From positions 1-45,098 of IMG/VR virus record IMGVR_UViG_3300048768_000063: a DNA stretch of 45,098 nt. One strand, 5' to 3'. Positions 1 to 9,296 of this stretch are shown in pieces. Within the stretch, counting starts at the first letter, position 1. Every line of letters starts with the position of its first letter. The position numbers were made by a program, and so were the translations under genes. The notes under the pieces are model-generated. The model was given only the letters and a program-made list of their open reading frames with translations, was not told where the DNA came from and did not search any database. The DNA is from a virus.

Positions 1-2
1 AT

Positions 3-374
3 TCTGTCAGTAGTACATCCACGACCACCCACAGCAGCACCAATAGTCTCGGGGCCACCAGCACCAGCACCAACACCAACACCGCTAGCTATAGTAGCAG
101 CAGCTCCTCTAGTAGCAGTAGCACGTCCATCTACACCGGCACGGGTACGTCGCAGTCCAGCGCCACCACCACGTCGATCAACTGGAGCACATCCACCGAT
201 GTTGCGCGGTTCATCGGCGACGGCACGATTGACCCTACCGCCGGACTTGGCATCATCCCATCCGCGCCAACAGGGCTGTCCTTCTACCGACAGTACTCGG
301 GAGGCACCCCCGCAGTGTACATTCTGTGGTGGAGCACCGGGTCCTGCTCAACTTGTTGGGCGAGGTTGAATTAG
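3..374 (+). CDS. Ser/Thr-rich virion protein, C-terminal part (5' end outside window)
   Basis: The frame is open from the window edge to a TAG two bases before the next gene. About the first 65 residues are almost only Ser, Thr, Asn and Ala (linker-like). They are followed by a more globular end with a GDGTIDPTAG stretch and a C-terminal VYILWWSTGSC segment. Third codon positions are strongly C/G in this frame, which supports it over the Pro-rich +1 frame that is also open. Position at the head of the virion block suggests a tail or fibre-type structural protein; that is inference, since no family is recognised. Confidence 0.6.
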   Translation, partial: SVSSTSTTTHSSTNSLGATSTSTNTNTASYSSSSSSSSSSTSIYTGTGTSQSSATTTSINWSTSTDVARFIGDGTIDPTAGLGIIPSAPTGLSFYRQYSGGTPAVYILWWSTGSCSTCWARLN

Positions 375-375
375 T

Positions 376-963
376 ATGCGCGTCCCACGTGTACTTCATC
401 AAATTTGGCTACAGGGTGGCCTAATTCCCGGGCTCGCTATCGCTGCTCGTTCGGTCGCTCAAGCGGCGGGGTGGGGATATGAGATCTGGAGTGCGGCGGA
501 CGTTGGCCGATTGGGTTGGGCATCACAGGTGCTCTTTCGCGCGCTTTCTCCGCGCTGTCTGCACATCGCGCAGCAATCAAACATTCTACGATACCTGGTC
601 CTGCGCGACCAAGGCGGCCTTTACCTAGACACAGACATCGATTTGCAAGCGATGCCAGAGGACCTCACGGACGCCTGGATGGCACGCTGTCATGGGCGCT
701 ATGGTGTTAGCGGGTTTGCGTTGGCGGCTCCAGCCGGTCATCTCAGCATTGAGCGACTCGTGCGAAACCTTGCGGTAAGCAATCTCATGCAACATGCGAG
801 CGCGGGGCCGGCGTTGCTCTCGCGGAATCCCGAAGGCTTCAATTTGTGGCCAATCAAAGCCTGGCGCGAGGAGGACGATAATCCCGCCACCTATGGCCAT
901 CACCTCTGTAGTGGTAGGGCTAGCGGGACTTTTATATGTCCGCCTATGGCGGTGCCCGCATGA
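376..963 (+). CDS. GT32-like glycosyltransferase with DXD motif
   Basis: The 195-residue product has the hallmarks of the DXD sugar-binding (Gly_transf_sug, OCH1/GT32-like) family: an N-terminal VLHQIWLQGG segment and, near residues 68-90, NILRYLVLRDQGGLYLDTD, where DTD is the metal/nucleotide-sugar binding DXD. Family enzymes transfer a sugar from a nucleotide-sugar donor. It starts one base after the preceding stop and its stop overlaps the next start (ATGA), so it is co-translated with virion genes. This suggests it may glycosylate a virion protein, but the acceptor cannot be read from sequence. Base composition is more AT-rich than most of the window. The family call is solid; the substrate is unknown. 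Confidence 0.75.
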   Translation: MRVPRVLHQIWLQGGLIPGLAIAARSVAQAAGWGYEIWSAADVGRLGWASQVLFRALSPRCLHIAQQSNILRYLVLRDQGGLYLDTDIDLQAMPEDLTDAWMARCHGRYGVSGFALAAPAGHLSIERLVRNLAVSNLMQHASAGPALLSRNPEGFNLWPIKAWREEDDNPATYGHHLCSGRASGTFICPPMAVPA

Positions 964-3900
964 GTGTTCTGCAGAAGCAACTGCTTGATGTCCGGCTCTT
1001 GGGCCTGGATGAGAAAGCCAATCCGCGCACGACCCAGATGGGCACTATCGTTGACGGACGGAATTGGATGATTACGAAGGAACAGCGGATCGAAAAGCGC
1101 CTGGGGTTGGGCGCCGTCCCGATGCTAGATTCCACTGGTGCCACAATCACGGGCGGTCGCGAACTTTCGTCGCATAGTGGAGAGTTGTTGCTTAATGACG
1201 GGAAGAAATGGTATAGCAGCAACCCGATCAACGGAGCCTGGATTCCGCGGGGGCGCGCCGCCTATGAAAGTCTGCGCATTCTACCTGCTGCGGCCACAAA
1301 CGCCGAATGCAATGGCGTAGATTCCCGACTGCAAATGGACACAGCGCAGATTGGTCGATATTTGTTGACGTTTCTGTCAGGTGGTAGCCAGGCTGACGAT
1401 TTATCGGAATCGGGATGGATGCTCTCCGATGCCACAACGGGCGCGATACTGCTGCCGCGGCAAACCAAGGCGTTCCAAAATGTTTCAATGGGCACCGATG
1501 GCCACACCGCAGCGCCGACCTTCGTGGGGTGGGGTTGTAAACCATCCTATCGTAGTCAGACCGATCAATGTATCAGCATGATCATCTGGGACAAGACCGC
1601 TGGGTTCGCGACGGCAGAAGATCGCACGACCATCACGGACGTTGCTTTAACGAGTGACCAAAATTCCTATAGTATGCCTCTCGGTAATCAGCTCACGTTC
1701 CCCTATGCGGTGGTCCTAGTGGCGGACAATACCTGGCTAATTGCTTACCAGCAAGAATACCAAGGGGGTTCTCGCCTTGTTGTCCGCAAAGTGACCCGCA
1801 CACTTGGAGCCGACTGGAATGTGACAGTCTCGGCCGCTACGGAGGTGACATCACTATACAATTCGTTGTGCGCAATACCCATTTCATGGTCGTACACATC
1901 GGGCGGAACGGCATATCTGGCCTGGGAAGATCAGGGCGACTGTGAGCGTGGAGAATCGGTCATGTTCGCCCCCATCAATGTCTCGACCGGGGCGGTTGGG
2001 ACCATTCTTAATACTCAGGGCGATGGGGTTCATTATTGGAATTTTTGCCGCAGTCTAAGCGTAGCTGACATCGGCGGCACTCCCTGGGTATTCATCGATA
2101 TGATATGGCACACGGCTACGCTGAGCAATCAGCGGGCCGTGTGGTTGTGGAATCCATCAGGAGCGACGTGCTCGCTTTTGCTCAATGGTGCCGGGCTGCT
2201 TACCCAAGCGTTCACCTACGCCATTCAGGATACCCTTGAAACTGGGATTGGGATTGCGTATCCATCAACCTGGCAACCTAGCGCGTTCCTAATACGTGTG
2301 CGGGTTTCCGGCAGCGCGCCAGCGGGCTGTTGTTTTGGAGGTCATCTACAGGCTGGAGATTTTGCCGGGTGTCCCATGGCTTTGCAACTACCACACTTCG
2401 CGGCGGGAGCGGCCCTTGGCATAGGTCGGATCAATAACGAGTCGTCCCCCGGCGGTTCTGGGGCGGTCATTGTTGCCATGGCGTCACTTGCGCCCGCCAC
2501 CGTCGCTGCGTATCCCACGCAGGGACAGCCAGTGGAGATTTCCAACACCACGGTGATGCCAGGGGCCGCGCTCAAAACATACGACGGCGAACACGTGACG
2601 GAAGCTCAATTTTGGTTGGGGCCGGAAACGCTAACGGTAACGGCGGCCAACACTCTCCTATATTTGACCAATGGGGGACTCCAGGTAGCTCCTGGCGCCA
2701 ATGAGGTGCTAGCGGGGACCGTGGCGCAGGGAGATTTTCAGGGGGGAGCTGGTAGTACAATATTTTTTTCCACCCCCCCGGGCTGGCCGGGAGCAGGCCC
2801 CTGGGGTGGGGGAACTTGTACCGCTACCATTTATGCCCGCATGACACAGCTACCGCCTGGGTGCGATTCGGGAACAGTTACGCTCATACTCGTAATGGAG
2901 CGTTGTTTGGCAACCGACCCACAGGGAAACACGACCGCACAATATGCGCTAAACGCCAATGTCGGGATAGTCCCCATTGATGGCACATGGGGAACGTTTA
3001 CGATTACGCTACCGGCTACTGCTATCCCGGCTGGGAATGCCAGCGATGTCTTGGGGCTTTTTGTCGCCGTCAGTTGCGATGCAACTTACGTGGGAGCACT
3101 GCTAGAAGTTTCGACGGGCGGAACACAGGCGAGCACCGTTAGCGTGCCATTGAGCGGAATGGAAATAGGAAGCCGAGAATACACTGCCGTAGCGGTGTGG
3201 ACAGACGCACAGGGACGGCTTCAACGCTCGCAACCTTCTCCTCCGGTGTCTCTCGCTAGCTCGGTGCCTGTTTCGATCAGTGTGACTATCCCTATGTTGA
3301 GCATCACGGAGCGGGGAACGCCCTTCAATCTCGATGCCAATATCCAGGCGGCCCAGATCGAACTCTACCGCACCGGAGTGAACGACCCTATCTTCTACCG
3401 AGTTGCGACGATTCCGAATGTCATCAACGGCGATCCGGTGGAAATCGTTGACATCGTGCCAGATGCCGACATTACAGCGAATGAACAACTCTACACGACG
3501 GGCGGAGCGGTCGAACACTGGCCCGTCATAGGTTGCAACATCCTAGCCTCACATCAGGGGCGTCTATTCGCCGCTACCGCTGACAATCAGGTGTACTTCA
3601 CGGCCTACCTACAGAGTGGAGAGGGGCTAGCATTTGCGGCGGAATATCAGATTGAGACGGAACACATCAATGGTCTATTGACTGGTCTTTTTTCGCTCGA
3701 TGACAAGTTGGTCATTGCTACCGCACAGGCATATGCGCCTCTGTCTGGGATCGGCCCGGAAGCAACGGGCGTTCCTGCCTATGATTCTCCGATGTTAGTG
3801 GGCAGCGGCGTAGGTCCACGCGGTCCTCGTTGCTATGTTCGCACGCCGGATGGAATTGCGATGGTCACAAATCACGGTGTGCAACTGCTAGATCGCGGTC

Positions 3901-4553
3901 TGTCTTTGCAATACATCGGTCAGCCCACCGAAATAGACGTAGCTGGTGCTGCTCCATGGTTTGCGGCGGCTTACCATCCGTCCCTGAATCAAATACGGCT
4001 ATTCCGTTCGGCACTCGCGCTTGTGTGGGATTGGACGCTAGGAGGTCCTCCGGGGAGAGCTGGGCAATGGATGCGGTGGACCTACTCCCCCGCCGACATC
4101 GTCGCCACGGCATCAGTCAATGGCTCGCTCTACTATTTGGGTTCGGATGGCGCGGTCTATGCCGTCGATACCGGGCCATCCGACAACGGGGCCGCTTTTC
4201 AAGAATGGATACAGCTCGCCGTGACTTCTCCCGCCGGCGAGAACGCTTGGGGACGCATCTTTGCAATGCGGTTGGCGTGTATACTCGCCGCTGGTTCCAC
4301 TCTCAAGGTGATCTTCACACCCGAAGAAGGCAACCTGGCCATTACGGATACCCAGACCATTGTCGCCGGTAGTGGCATGACGAACGTGATCACGAAGCCG
4401 CGATATGGAAAGTGCAGCAGTATGACGATTTGGATCGGAGAAAATGCCCCATATAGCACCACAGCGGGCATTACTCTCGACGCCATTGGGCTACTGGTCG
4501 GCACGAAGGGTGGTGCCGGAAGAATGCCAATAGCTAACCGCATGAGTAGGTGA
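960..4553 (+). CDS. Large virion protein, probable tail nozzle / DNA-stabilization protein
   Basis: A product of 1197 residues. The start at 960 is chosen because it forms an ATGA overlap with the glycosyltransferase stop; an upstream in-frame ATG at 936 would overlap more. The N-terminus (DGRNWMITKEQRIEKRLGL) resembles the 'list of contributions, then RPGL' opening of tail nozzle and packaged-DNA stabilization proteins. The C-terminal third (VEHWPVIGCNILASHQGRLF, GPRCYVRTPDGIAMVTNHG) looks like the repeated beta-propeller strands of that group. The middle is Gly/Thr/Ala-rich beta-type sequence, possibly an inserted adhesin-like domain. It is longer than typical nozzle proteins. The virion role is well supported by size, position and composition; the exact identity is inferred. 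Confidence 0.6.
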   Translation: MSVLQKQLLDVRLLGLDEKANPRTTQMGTIVDGRNWMITKEQRIEKRLGLGAVPMLDSTGATITGGRELSSHSGELLLNDGKKWYSSNPINGAWIPRGRAAYESLRILPAAATNAECNGVDSRLQMDTAQIGRYLLTFLSGGSQADDLSESGWMLSDATTGAILLPRQTKAFQNVSMGTDGHTAAPTFVGWGCKPSYRSQTDQCISMIIWDKTAGFATAEDRTTITDVALTSDQNSYSMPLGNQLTFPYAVVLVADNTWLIAYQQEYQGGSRLVVRKVTRTLGADWNVTVSAATEVTSLYNSLCAIPISWSYTSGGTAYLAWEDQGDCERGESVMFAPINVSTGAVGTILNTQGDGVHYWNFCRSLSVADIGGTPWVFIDMIWHTATLSNQRAVWLWNPSGATCSLLLNGAGLLTQAFTYAIQDTLETGIGIAYPSTWQPSAFLIRVRVSGSAPAGCCFGGHLQAGDFAGCPMALQLPHFAAGAALGIGRINNESSPGGSGAVIVAMASLAPATVAAYPTQGQPVEISNTTVMPGAALKTYDGEHVTEAQFWLGPETLTVTAANTLLYLTNGGLQVAPGANEVLAGTVAQGDFQGGAGSTIFFSTPPGWPGAGPWGGGTCTATIYARMTQLPPGCDSGTVTLILVMERCLATDPQGNTTAQYALNANVGIVPIDGTWGTFTITLPATAIPAGNASDVLGLFVAVSCDATYVGALLEVSTGGTQASTVSVPLSGMEIGSREYTAVAVWTDAQGRLQRSQPSPPVSLASSVPVSISVTIPMLSITERGTPFNLDANIQAAQIELYRTGVNDPIFYRVATIPNVINGDPVEIVDIVPDADITANEQLYTTGGAVEHWPVIGCNILASHQGRLFAATADNQVYFTAYLQSGEGLAFAAEYQIETEHINGLLTGLFSLDDKLVIATAQAYAPLSGIGPEATGVPAYDSPMLVGSGVGPRGPRCYVRTPDGIAMVTNHGVQLLDRGLSLQYIGQPTEIDVAGAAPWFAAAYHPSLNQIRLFRSALALVWDWTLGGPPGRAGQWMRWTYSPADIVATASVNGSLYYLGSDGAVYAVDTGPSDNGAAFQEWIQLAVTSPAGENAWGRIFAMRLACILAAGSTLKVIFTPEEGNLAITDTQTIVAGSGMTNVITKPRYGKCSSMTIWIGENAPYSTTAGITLDAIGLLVGTKGGAGRMPIANRMSR

Positions 4554-4556
4554 ATC

Positions 4557-5864
4557 ATGTCATGGTACAACCCGATCGATGACCTCAAAAGTGCCTGGGA
4601 TAGCACAACGAACTATCTAGGATATCAGAATCCCAATAATACTGGCTCGGCTCAGACACTGGCCGGGGACAAGGGGTTAGGTGGACCCCCACAGCTTCCA
4701 ATGACCCTTACCTTCAATGGTAAGCAGATTCCTCTATCGCAAGATGCGATCGACAAACACAACACGGCCCTGAATAACTACCACGCCACCTGGGGGGGGT
4801 CCGCGCAGGTCGCAACCGATCAGCTTGGCAATCCCATTGCGGCACCGACATTTCATCAAATCGCGCCATGGCAACAGGCCAAAACTGAGGACGCGCAGGC
4901 TGCCCGCGCCACGGCGGCGCAAGCCACGGCGGCGAGTATGCAAGGCACGCAACTCGATACCACGCAATCCGCACAGCAGCGCCAAAATCAGAACGCTCTG
5001 GAGGCAAATCTACAAGCCACCGCTGCCGGCCAGGGGCCATCGGTGGCACAAGAACAATTACGTCAGGCTACGGCCGCTAATATCAATCAGCAAATGGCAG
5101 CGGCACAATCGGCTCACGGCGCGGCTCGTCTAGCGGCACTACGTGGAGCCACATGGAACAACGCTCAGACGCAACAAACCGCCAATTCACAAGCCGCTGG
5201 GCTACGTGCGCAAGAAATTGCGACTGCCCAGGGAGAGCTGGGAAAAGTTCTTGGAACGACCCGCGGCCAGGATATTGTGACGGCTGCACAAAACGCCCAA
5301 TTAGGTGAACAAACTGGGATTGTGAATAGTGGCTATCAACAGGGGACAAATCTTGCCAACGCACAGCTTACTCAACAAAGCAATATTTGGAACGCTGGCA
5401 ATCAGACACAAAATAGCCAATTCAATGCCGGGCAACAGAATCTATCCAACCTAAACTTTGCGCAGCAAGAAAATGCTGGAACGCTCGCTGGCTCGCTGGG
5501 CAACCTCAATGCCGGCGTTACTACCAACGCGCAGAACATTCAGCGTGCCCAGGACTATGTGGGAGATCTACAGAATGCTGCTCAGGGGATCACAAACATC
5601 GACGAATATCGAGCAAATCAGGAAGCGGCGTGGAATAAGCAAAAACAAGGTATTGGGAGCGGCCTCGTGAATGGCATCGCCAACTACATGACGGCCGGGG
5701 CCTCGGGGGCGCTGGGCGGGCTGGGCGGGATGGGCGGCGGGGGCGGCTACGGTTCCGGGACAACCGGCGGCCTCGGCTCGACAACGAGCAACTCCATTGG
5801 AGGGGCCAACTTCAACGACGCCAGCGGCGGGTACGATAGCTCAGGCATGGACCTGATCAGCTAG
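4557..5864 (+). CDS. Probable DNA ejection / internal virion protein, Gln/Ala/Asn-rich
   Basis: A 435-residue protein starting 3 bases after the nozzle-like gene. Residues about 110-360 are very rich in Gln, Ala and Asn with helical character (AAGQGPSVAQEQLRQATAAN, then AHGAARLAALRGA). This type of segment is common in phage DNA-transfer and internal virion proteins that leave the capsid with the DNA. The C-terminus is a Gly-rich tail (GGLGGMGGGGGYGSG). No enzyme motif is visible. The two large genes downstream have similar composition, so the three probably form an ejection set. The function is inferred from composition and neighbours. Confidence 0.5.
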   Translation: MSWYNPIDDLKSAWDSTTNYLGYQNPNNTGSAQTLAGDKGLGGPPQLPMTLTFNGKQIPLSQDAIDKHNTALNNYHATWGGSAQVATDQLGNPIAAPTFHQIAPWQQAKTEDAQAARATAAQATAASMQGTQLDTTQSAQQRQNQNALEANLQATAAGQGPSVAQEQLRQATAANINQQMAAAQSAHGAARLAALRGATWNNAQTQQTANSQAAGLRAQEIATAQGELGKVLGTTRGQDIVTAAQNAQLGEQTGIVNSGYQQGTNLANAQLTQQSNIWNAGNQTQNSQFNAGQQNLSNLNFAQQENAGTLAGSLGNLNAGVTTNAQNIQRAQDYVGDLQNAAQGITNIDEYRANQEAAWNKQKQGIGSGLVNGIANYMTAGASGALGGLGGMGGGGGYGSGTTGGLGSTTSNSIGGANFNDASGGYDSSGMDLIS

Positions 5865-5872
5865 GAGACACC

Positions 5873-7372
5873 ATGGGCGACGAAGTGGAAGAGCAAGAAC
5901 CGCAGCCGACGGATTCCGTCAATCCTACGCCCGCGTCTGGGGCTACGGATTCCGTCAATCCTACGCCCGCGTCTGGGGCTACGGTGTTGAATCCTGCCGG
6001 GATGGCGGTTTACCCATCAACCCACACCGGCACCACGACGACGACTCAGACAGAAAGCCCCGATACGCTAGCGCTCAAGCAGGACTATGCCCAGGCCGGC
6101 ATGGCTGGGTCACGAGCCACAGTCGCCGAAGCGGAATCGAAGGCCATCGCGCAGGAACGCGCCAACGCTCTCGCGGAAGCCGAAACCGAAGAGCTACGCC
6201 GCCACAACATTGACCGTCGGGCAGCCGCCTATGATCTACAGCAGCGCATCGACACCGCCCGCCAGACGTACCTGGATCGCGTTCAGCGGGCCGCAGCGGA
6301 GCCAACCAAATTCTGGGATGACCGCACGACCGGAGACCGTACGCAGGCCCGTATCGGCGTGTTACTGGGCGTGCTCGGCGGTGCCATGAACGGAACCGGC
6401 CAGAACACCGCCCAAGACTACCTGGACAAACAGATCGAACTTGACACGCGCAACAAGGCGGCACGGTCTGAGCGTCTGATGAAGCTGGCGGACCAGTCGA
6501 GCGGCGTGCTGGCCGATGCCTACAGGGCGCGCGCTGAGGAGCTGGGCGACATGGACGCGCAGCGGGCGGCTGCGCATGCGGTTGTGTCGGCACAGATGCA
6601 GAATCTCATCAACGCCGGCATGCCGGATCAGCTGCGCCAACAGGCATTACAGCTCAAGGCAAAATGGGATCAGACGACTGCCGAAAAGCTCCAGGCGGGG
6701 GCCGAGAAAGTCGCCGGCCAGGTCGTGCAAGAACGAAGCAAGACGGAGGCCGTCAACGCCGCGTCTCAGCCGGCTCAGCCGGTCCCCGTCAGGGGACCGA
6801 GGGGCGAAGTGCTGGGATACAAGCCGGCACATGCTGCGGCTGGAATCCAGGCCGACTTGGCTTTGCGGGATGAAGCAGTTGGTTTGGCGCAGCAGCTTCA
6901 AAAGATGGAATCCGAAGGAGGACTTGCGGGCGTGGTAAATCGTACGGCGCCCACCGGCGAGGCCGCCCGGAAGCGTGAGCAGCTGACCTATCAGCTACTG
7001 GCGGTCAGCAAAAAGATCGAAGGGATGGCGATTGGTCGCGGGGTTGACAAGAATCTTCTGGGCGGCATCACGGGAGCCACCGCGGGGTCACACCTGACAA
7101 GTCGAGCGCCGGAACTTCAATCCTACATTGAGTCGCTCTATGCCGGGGCAACTCGTTTGCTGAAAATGCAGGGCATGGATGCGAAACCGCAGCTTGGTAC
7201 AGCTGAGCAACCGACGCAGAAGGCTGCGGCTCCCGCGGCGACCCCCGCGCAACAGCTCGACCTCATCAACACCCGCTACCAGGCGGCCAAGAAGGCAGGC
7301 GACAAAGCCGGCATGGCGAGGGCAGCGAAACTCCTCGACCTGCACACACAGGCATACGGGGGCGGCCAATGA
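5873..7372 (+). CDS. Probable internal virion protein, coiled coil
   Basis: The 499-residue product is preceded by AGGAG. An acidic N-terminus holds two exact copies of a 12-residue unit (TDSVNPTPASGA). Residues about 60-250 are long charged Ala/Glu/Arg helices of coiled-coil type. At about residues 155-185 a short apolar stretch, IGVLLGVLGGAM, is followed by GQNTAQDYLDKQIELD, a combination I associate with phage ejection-type proteins. Its stop overlaps the next start in ATGA. No catalytic motif is seen. The most likely role is an internal or ejected virion component, inferred from position and composition. Confidence 0.5.
   Translation: MGDEVEEQEPQPTDSVNPTPASGATDSVNPTPASGATVLNPAGMAVYPSTHTGTTTTTQTESPDTLALKQDYAQAGMAGSRATVAEAESKAIAQERANALAEAETEELRRHNIDRRAAAYDLQQRIDTARQTYLDRVQRAAAEPTKFWDDRTTGDRTQARIGVLLGVLGGAMNGTGQNTAQDYLDKQIELDTRNKAARSERLMKLADQSSGVLADAYRARAEELGDMDAQRAAAHAVVSAQMQNLINAGMPDQLRQQALQLKAKWDQTTAEKLQAGAEKVAGQVVQERSKTEAVNAASQPAQPVPVRGPRGEVLGYKPAHAAAGIQADLALRDEAVGLAQQLQKMESEGGLAGVVNRTAPTGEAARKREQLTYQLLAVSKKIEGMAIGRGVDKNLLGGITGATAGSHLTSRAPELQSYIESLYAGATRLLKMQGMDAKPQLGTAEQPTQKAAAPAATPAQQLDLINTRYQAAKKAGDKAGMARAAKLLDLHTQAYGGGQ
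5909..5980 (+). repeat. Exact 36-bp tandem duplication
   Basis: Two head-to-tail identical copies (5909-5944 and 5945-5980), beginning ACGGATTCCGTC and ending TCTGGGGCT. The repeat is in frame and adds 12 residues (TDSVNPTPASGA) to the N-terminus of the internal virion protein. Perfect identity at the DNA level implies a recent duplication. Confidence 0.97.
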
Positions 7373-9246
7373 GCGACCCACTCGACGCACTCGAAGCCGA
7401 ACTAACGGCCAAGGTCGCAGCCAAGGAGAAGCCGGAGATCCAGCGTGATCCGTTCGAGGAGAAGTACGAGGCTCTCAAGACGAAGCTGGCCGCTGATGAG
7501 AAGGCACGCGCCGGGACGCCACCGTCAACGCCGGGCCACCCGTCAGAGTGGATGCAGCGACAGATGGCGAACAACCCGCCCATTCCTGAGCCGAAGCCCA
7601 GCTTCGCCGGTGAACTCGGGACCGAGCTACTCAACAACGCCAAGGCCATCCCGGCCGGGTTCAACGATGCTTTCTCGGCTGGATTGATTCCGGCCATCCA
7701 GGAGGCCCCCGGCGGGTCCATGGCGCCAGGAACCTACCAGCGCACCATGGAGGCCGGGCCGGTCGGCGCCGCCATTGGCCAGACCGCCGGGCTTGGGCTG
7801 AGCGCTGGGGCCGGCTTGCTCAAACCCATCGGGCAACTTGCCGGAACGGTCGCTCGTGCGGTCCGTGGGGCTGTCGCCGTTGGTCAGCTCGGAGAGCGCG
7901 TCATCGGCGGGGCTATTGCGGGAGGTGGCTACGCAGCCACGGACGCAGCGTTTCGCGGCGGCAATCCGGACCAAGTCTTTGACGCCGGCATGACGGGGGC
8001 TGCTCTTGGCGGTGGAATCCCCGCGGTGGCCGGCGTCGCGGGCGAGGTTGGATCGAGCGCGAATCAGGCTGCGACCAATTCGGTCCGGCGGCACGAGGAG
8101 CGCGCGGCCCAGAAGCTACTCGACGAGGCGCGCGCATCGGCTGCCGCCAAAGCCGAGAAGAGTTTGACGGGTGTTGAGAAGGGAGCCGCATCCGGTGCTG
8201 TGGAACTGCCCGCCACACAGGAAATTCTCGACGAGGGCGGCGTCAACGTCCCAGCATCGCAGAAGGTCGCCAGGGCGGCAGAGCGCCAGGGGTTGACGGA
8301 AGAACTGACCGGACCCATCCCCAAGTTTGCGCAGAAGGTGAAGAGCGAACGCGAGGCTGTCGGGAAAGAGCTTGATCGATACGTCGCGATGGACAAGGGC
8401 CCAAAGGCAGGACCGCCGACGGCTGGCGTCCCCGTCCCCGCCGTCGTGGGAAGTCTGGAACGTCTACGCTCGCAATCGGCGCCGGGAAGCGAAGCCTACA
8501 AGGCCATCACCAGCAAGATGGAGAGCATCATGGCGGACTACGGTGAAGGCCAGTCGAACATCGGCGCGCGCGGCGTCCCGACGATTCGGATTTGGCAGTT
8601 GCATGATTTGGCGGTCGATGCGTCCAACAAGGGATACGCCAGCTCAGCCCTGAAGGCGTCCGAGGCTTCCAAGCTGAACCGGCAAATTTCCATGGCGCTG
8701 CGCGAGCCGCTCTACGAAGAGATCAACAACGTCATGGCCCGCAACCCGTCGTACGGGAACCCAGAACGATTTGCGGCCCTACGCACGCGCTACCGAGACC
8801 TGAGCGCGCTCTCGGAAATCGGCGAGGCCGCAACCCTGCGCGTGTCCAACCAGAAGCATGGACTTTTCCACAAGCTCGCCAGTATGGAAAACATGGTGAA
8901 GCTGGCGGCTTCGGCTTCGGCCGGCGGAAGTACTCACTATTTGTCCGGTGGGAACAACGCCATGACGGCTATGGCGAGCGCTCTTCCGTACGCTCCGACC
9001 GCGGTCCGCGTGACCGATACCGCGATTGCGAAGCTCATCAACGCTGCGCGCTCGGGATACCCCGCTCACATGTATCAGGCGGCGGCTGAGCAGCTTGGCG
9101 CATCACCGGAGCTGGCGACGCAAATCTGGACGCAGTTTGGAGCACCCGCAGCGGCCGTTACGCTTCCGGGGAATGGAGCGCGTGATTCAGTGCCAGCGCC
9201 ACAGACTCAGCCAGCACCCCAATCACCCAACCAACCTTCGCCATGA
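7369..9246 (+). CDS. Probable internal virion / ejection protein with Gly/Ala-rich apolar segments
   Basis: A 625-residue product linked to the previous gene by ATGA. The N-terminal 60 residues are charged. Residues about 80-230 hold long Gly/Ala-rich apolar stretches (AAIGQTAGLGLSAGAGLL, VIGGAIAGGGYAATDA) that could insert in or cross a membrane. The remainder is helical with no recognised domain and ends in a Pro/Gln tail. It is the last of three ejection-like genes, and its 3' end is overlapped on the other strand by a small membrane-protein gene. It may form or line a channel during DNA delivery; this is inference. Confidence 0.5.
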   Translation: MSDPLDALEAELTAKVAAKEKPEIQRDPFEEKYEALKTKLAADEKARAGTPPSTPGHPSEWMQRQMANNPPIPEPKPSFAGELGTELLNNAKAIPAGFNDAFSAGLIPAIQEAPGGSMAPGTYQRTMEAGPVGAAIGQTAGLGLSAGAGLLKPIGQLAGTVARAVRGAVAVGQLGERVIGGAIAGGGYAATDAAFRGGNPDQVFDAGMTGAALGGGIPAVAGVAGEVGSSANQAATNSVRRHEERAAQKLLDEARASAAAKAEKSLTGVEKGAASGAVELPATQEILDEGGVNVPASQKVARAAERQGLTEELTGPIPKFAQKVKSEREAVGKELDRYVAMDKGPKAGPPTAGVPVPAVVGSLERLRSQSAPGSEAYKAITSKMESIMADYGEGQSNIGARGVPTIRIWQLHDLAVDASNKGYASSALKASEASKLNRQISMALREPLYEEINNVMARNPSYGNPERFAALRTRYRDLSALSEIGEAATLRVSNQKHGLFHKLASMENMVKLAASASAGGSTHYLSGGNNAMTAMASALPYAPTAVRVTDTAIAKLINAARSGYPAHMYQAAAEQLGASPELATQIWTQFGAPAAAVTLPGNGARDSVPAPQTQPAPQSPNQPSP

Positions 9247-9295
9247 TGACCAACCCACACACGACGGCCATGCAGAAGCCTACAAGGTATCGCAT
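9158..9295 (-). CDS. Small membrane protein (45 residues)
   Basis: ATG lies one base after the stop of the 257-residue minus-strand gene (reading TAA-T-ATG). The peptide opens with a positive MRYLVG and then has a continuous apolar stretch of about 30 residues (FCMAVVCGLVIMAKVGWVIG and beyond), enough for one long or two short membrane segments. Its last 89 bases are antisense to the end of the 625-residue virion gene. Close coupling to the upstream gene supports it; there is no family match. A small holin-like or accessory membrane role is possible but unproven. Confidence 0.5.
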   Translation of the reverse strand: MRYLVGFCMAVVCGLVIMAKVGWVIGVLAESVALALNHALHSPEA

Positions 9296-9296
9296 A

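Noticed and set aside
1-352. Pro/Ala-rich frame 1 at the window start, which would join the Pro-rich protein at the window end if the molecule were circular
   Set aside because: Third positions show that the Ser/Thr frame is coding; frame 1 has A-rich third positions and the circular junction cannot be verified.
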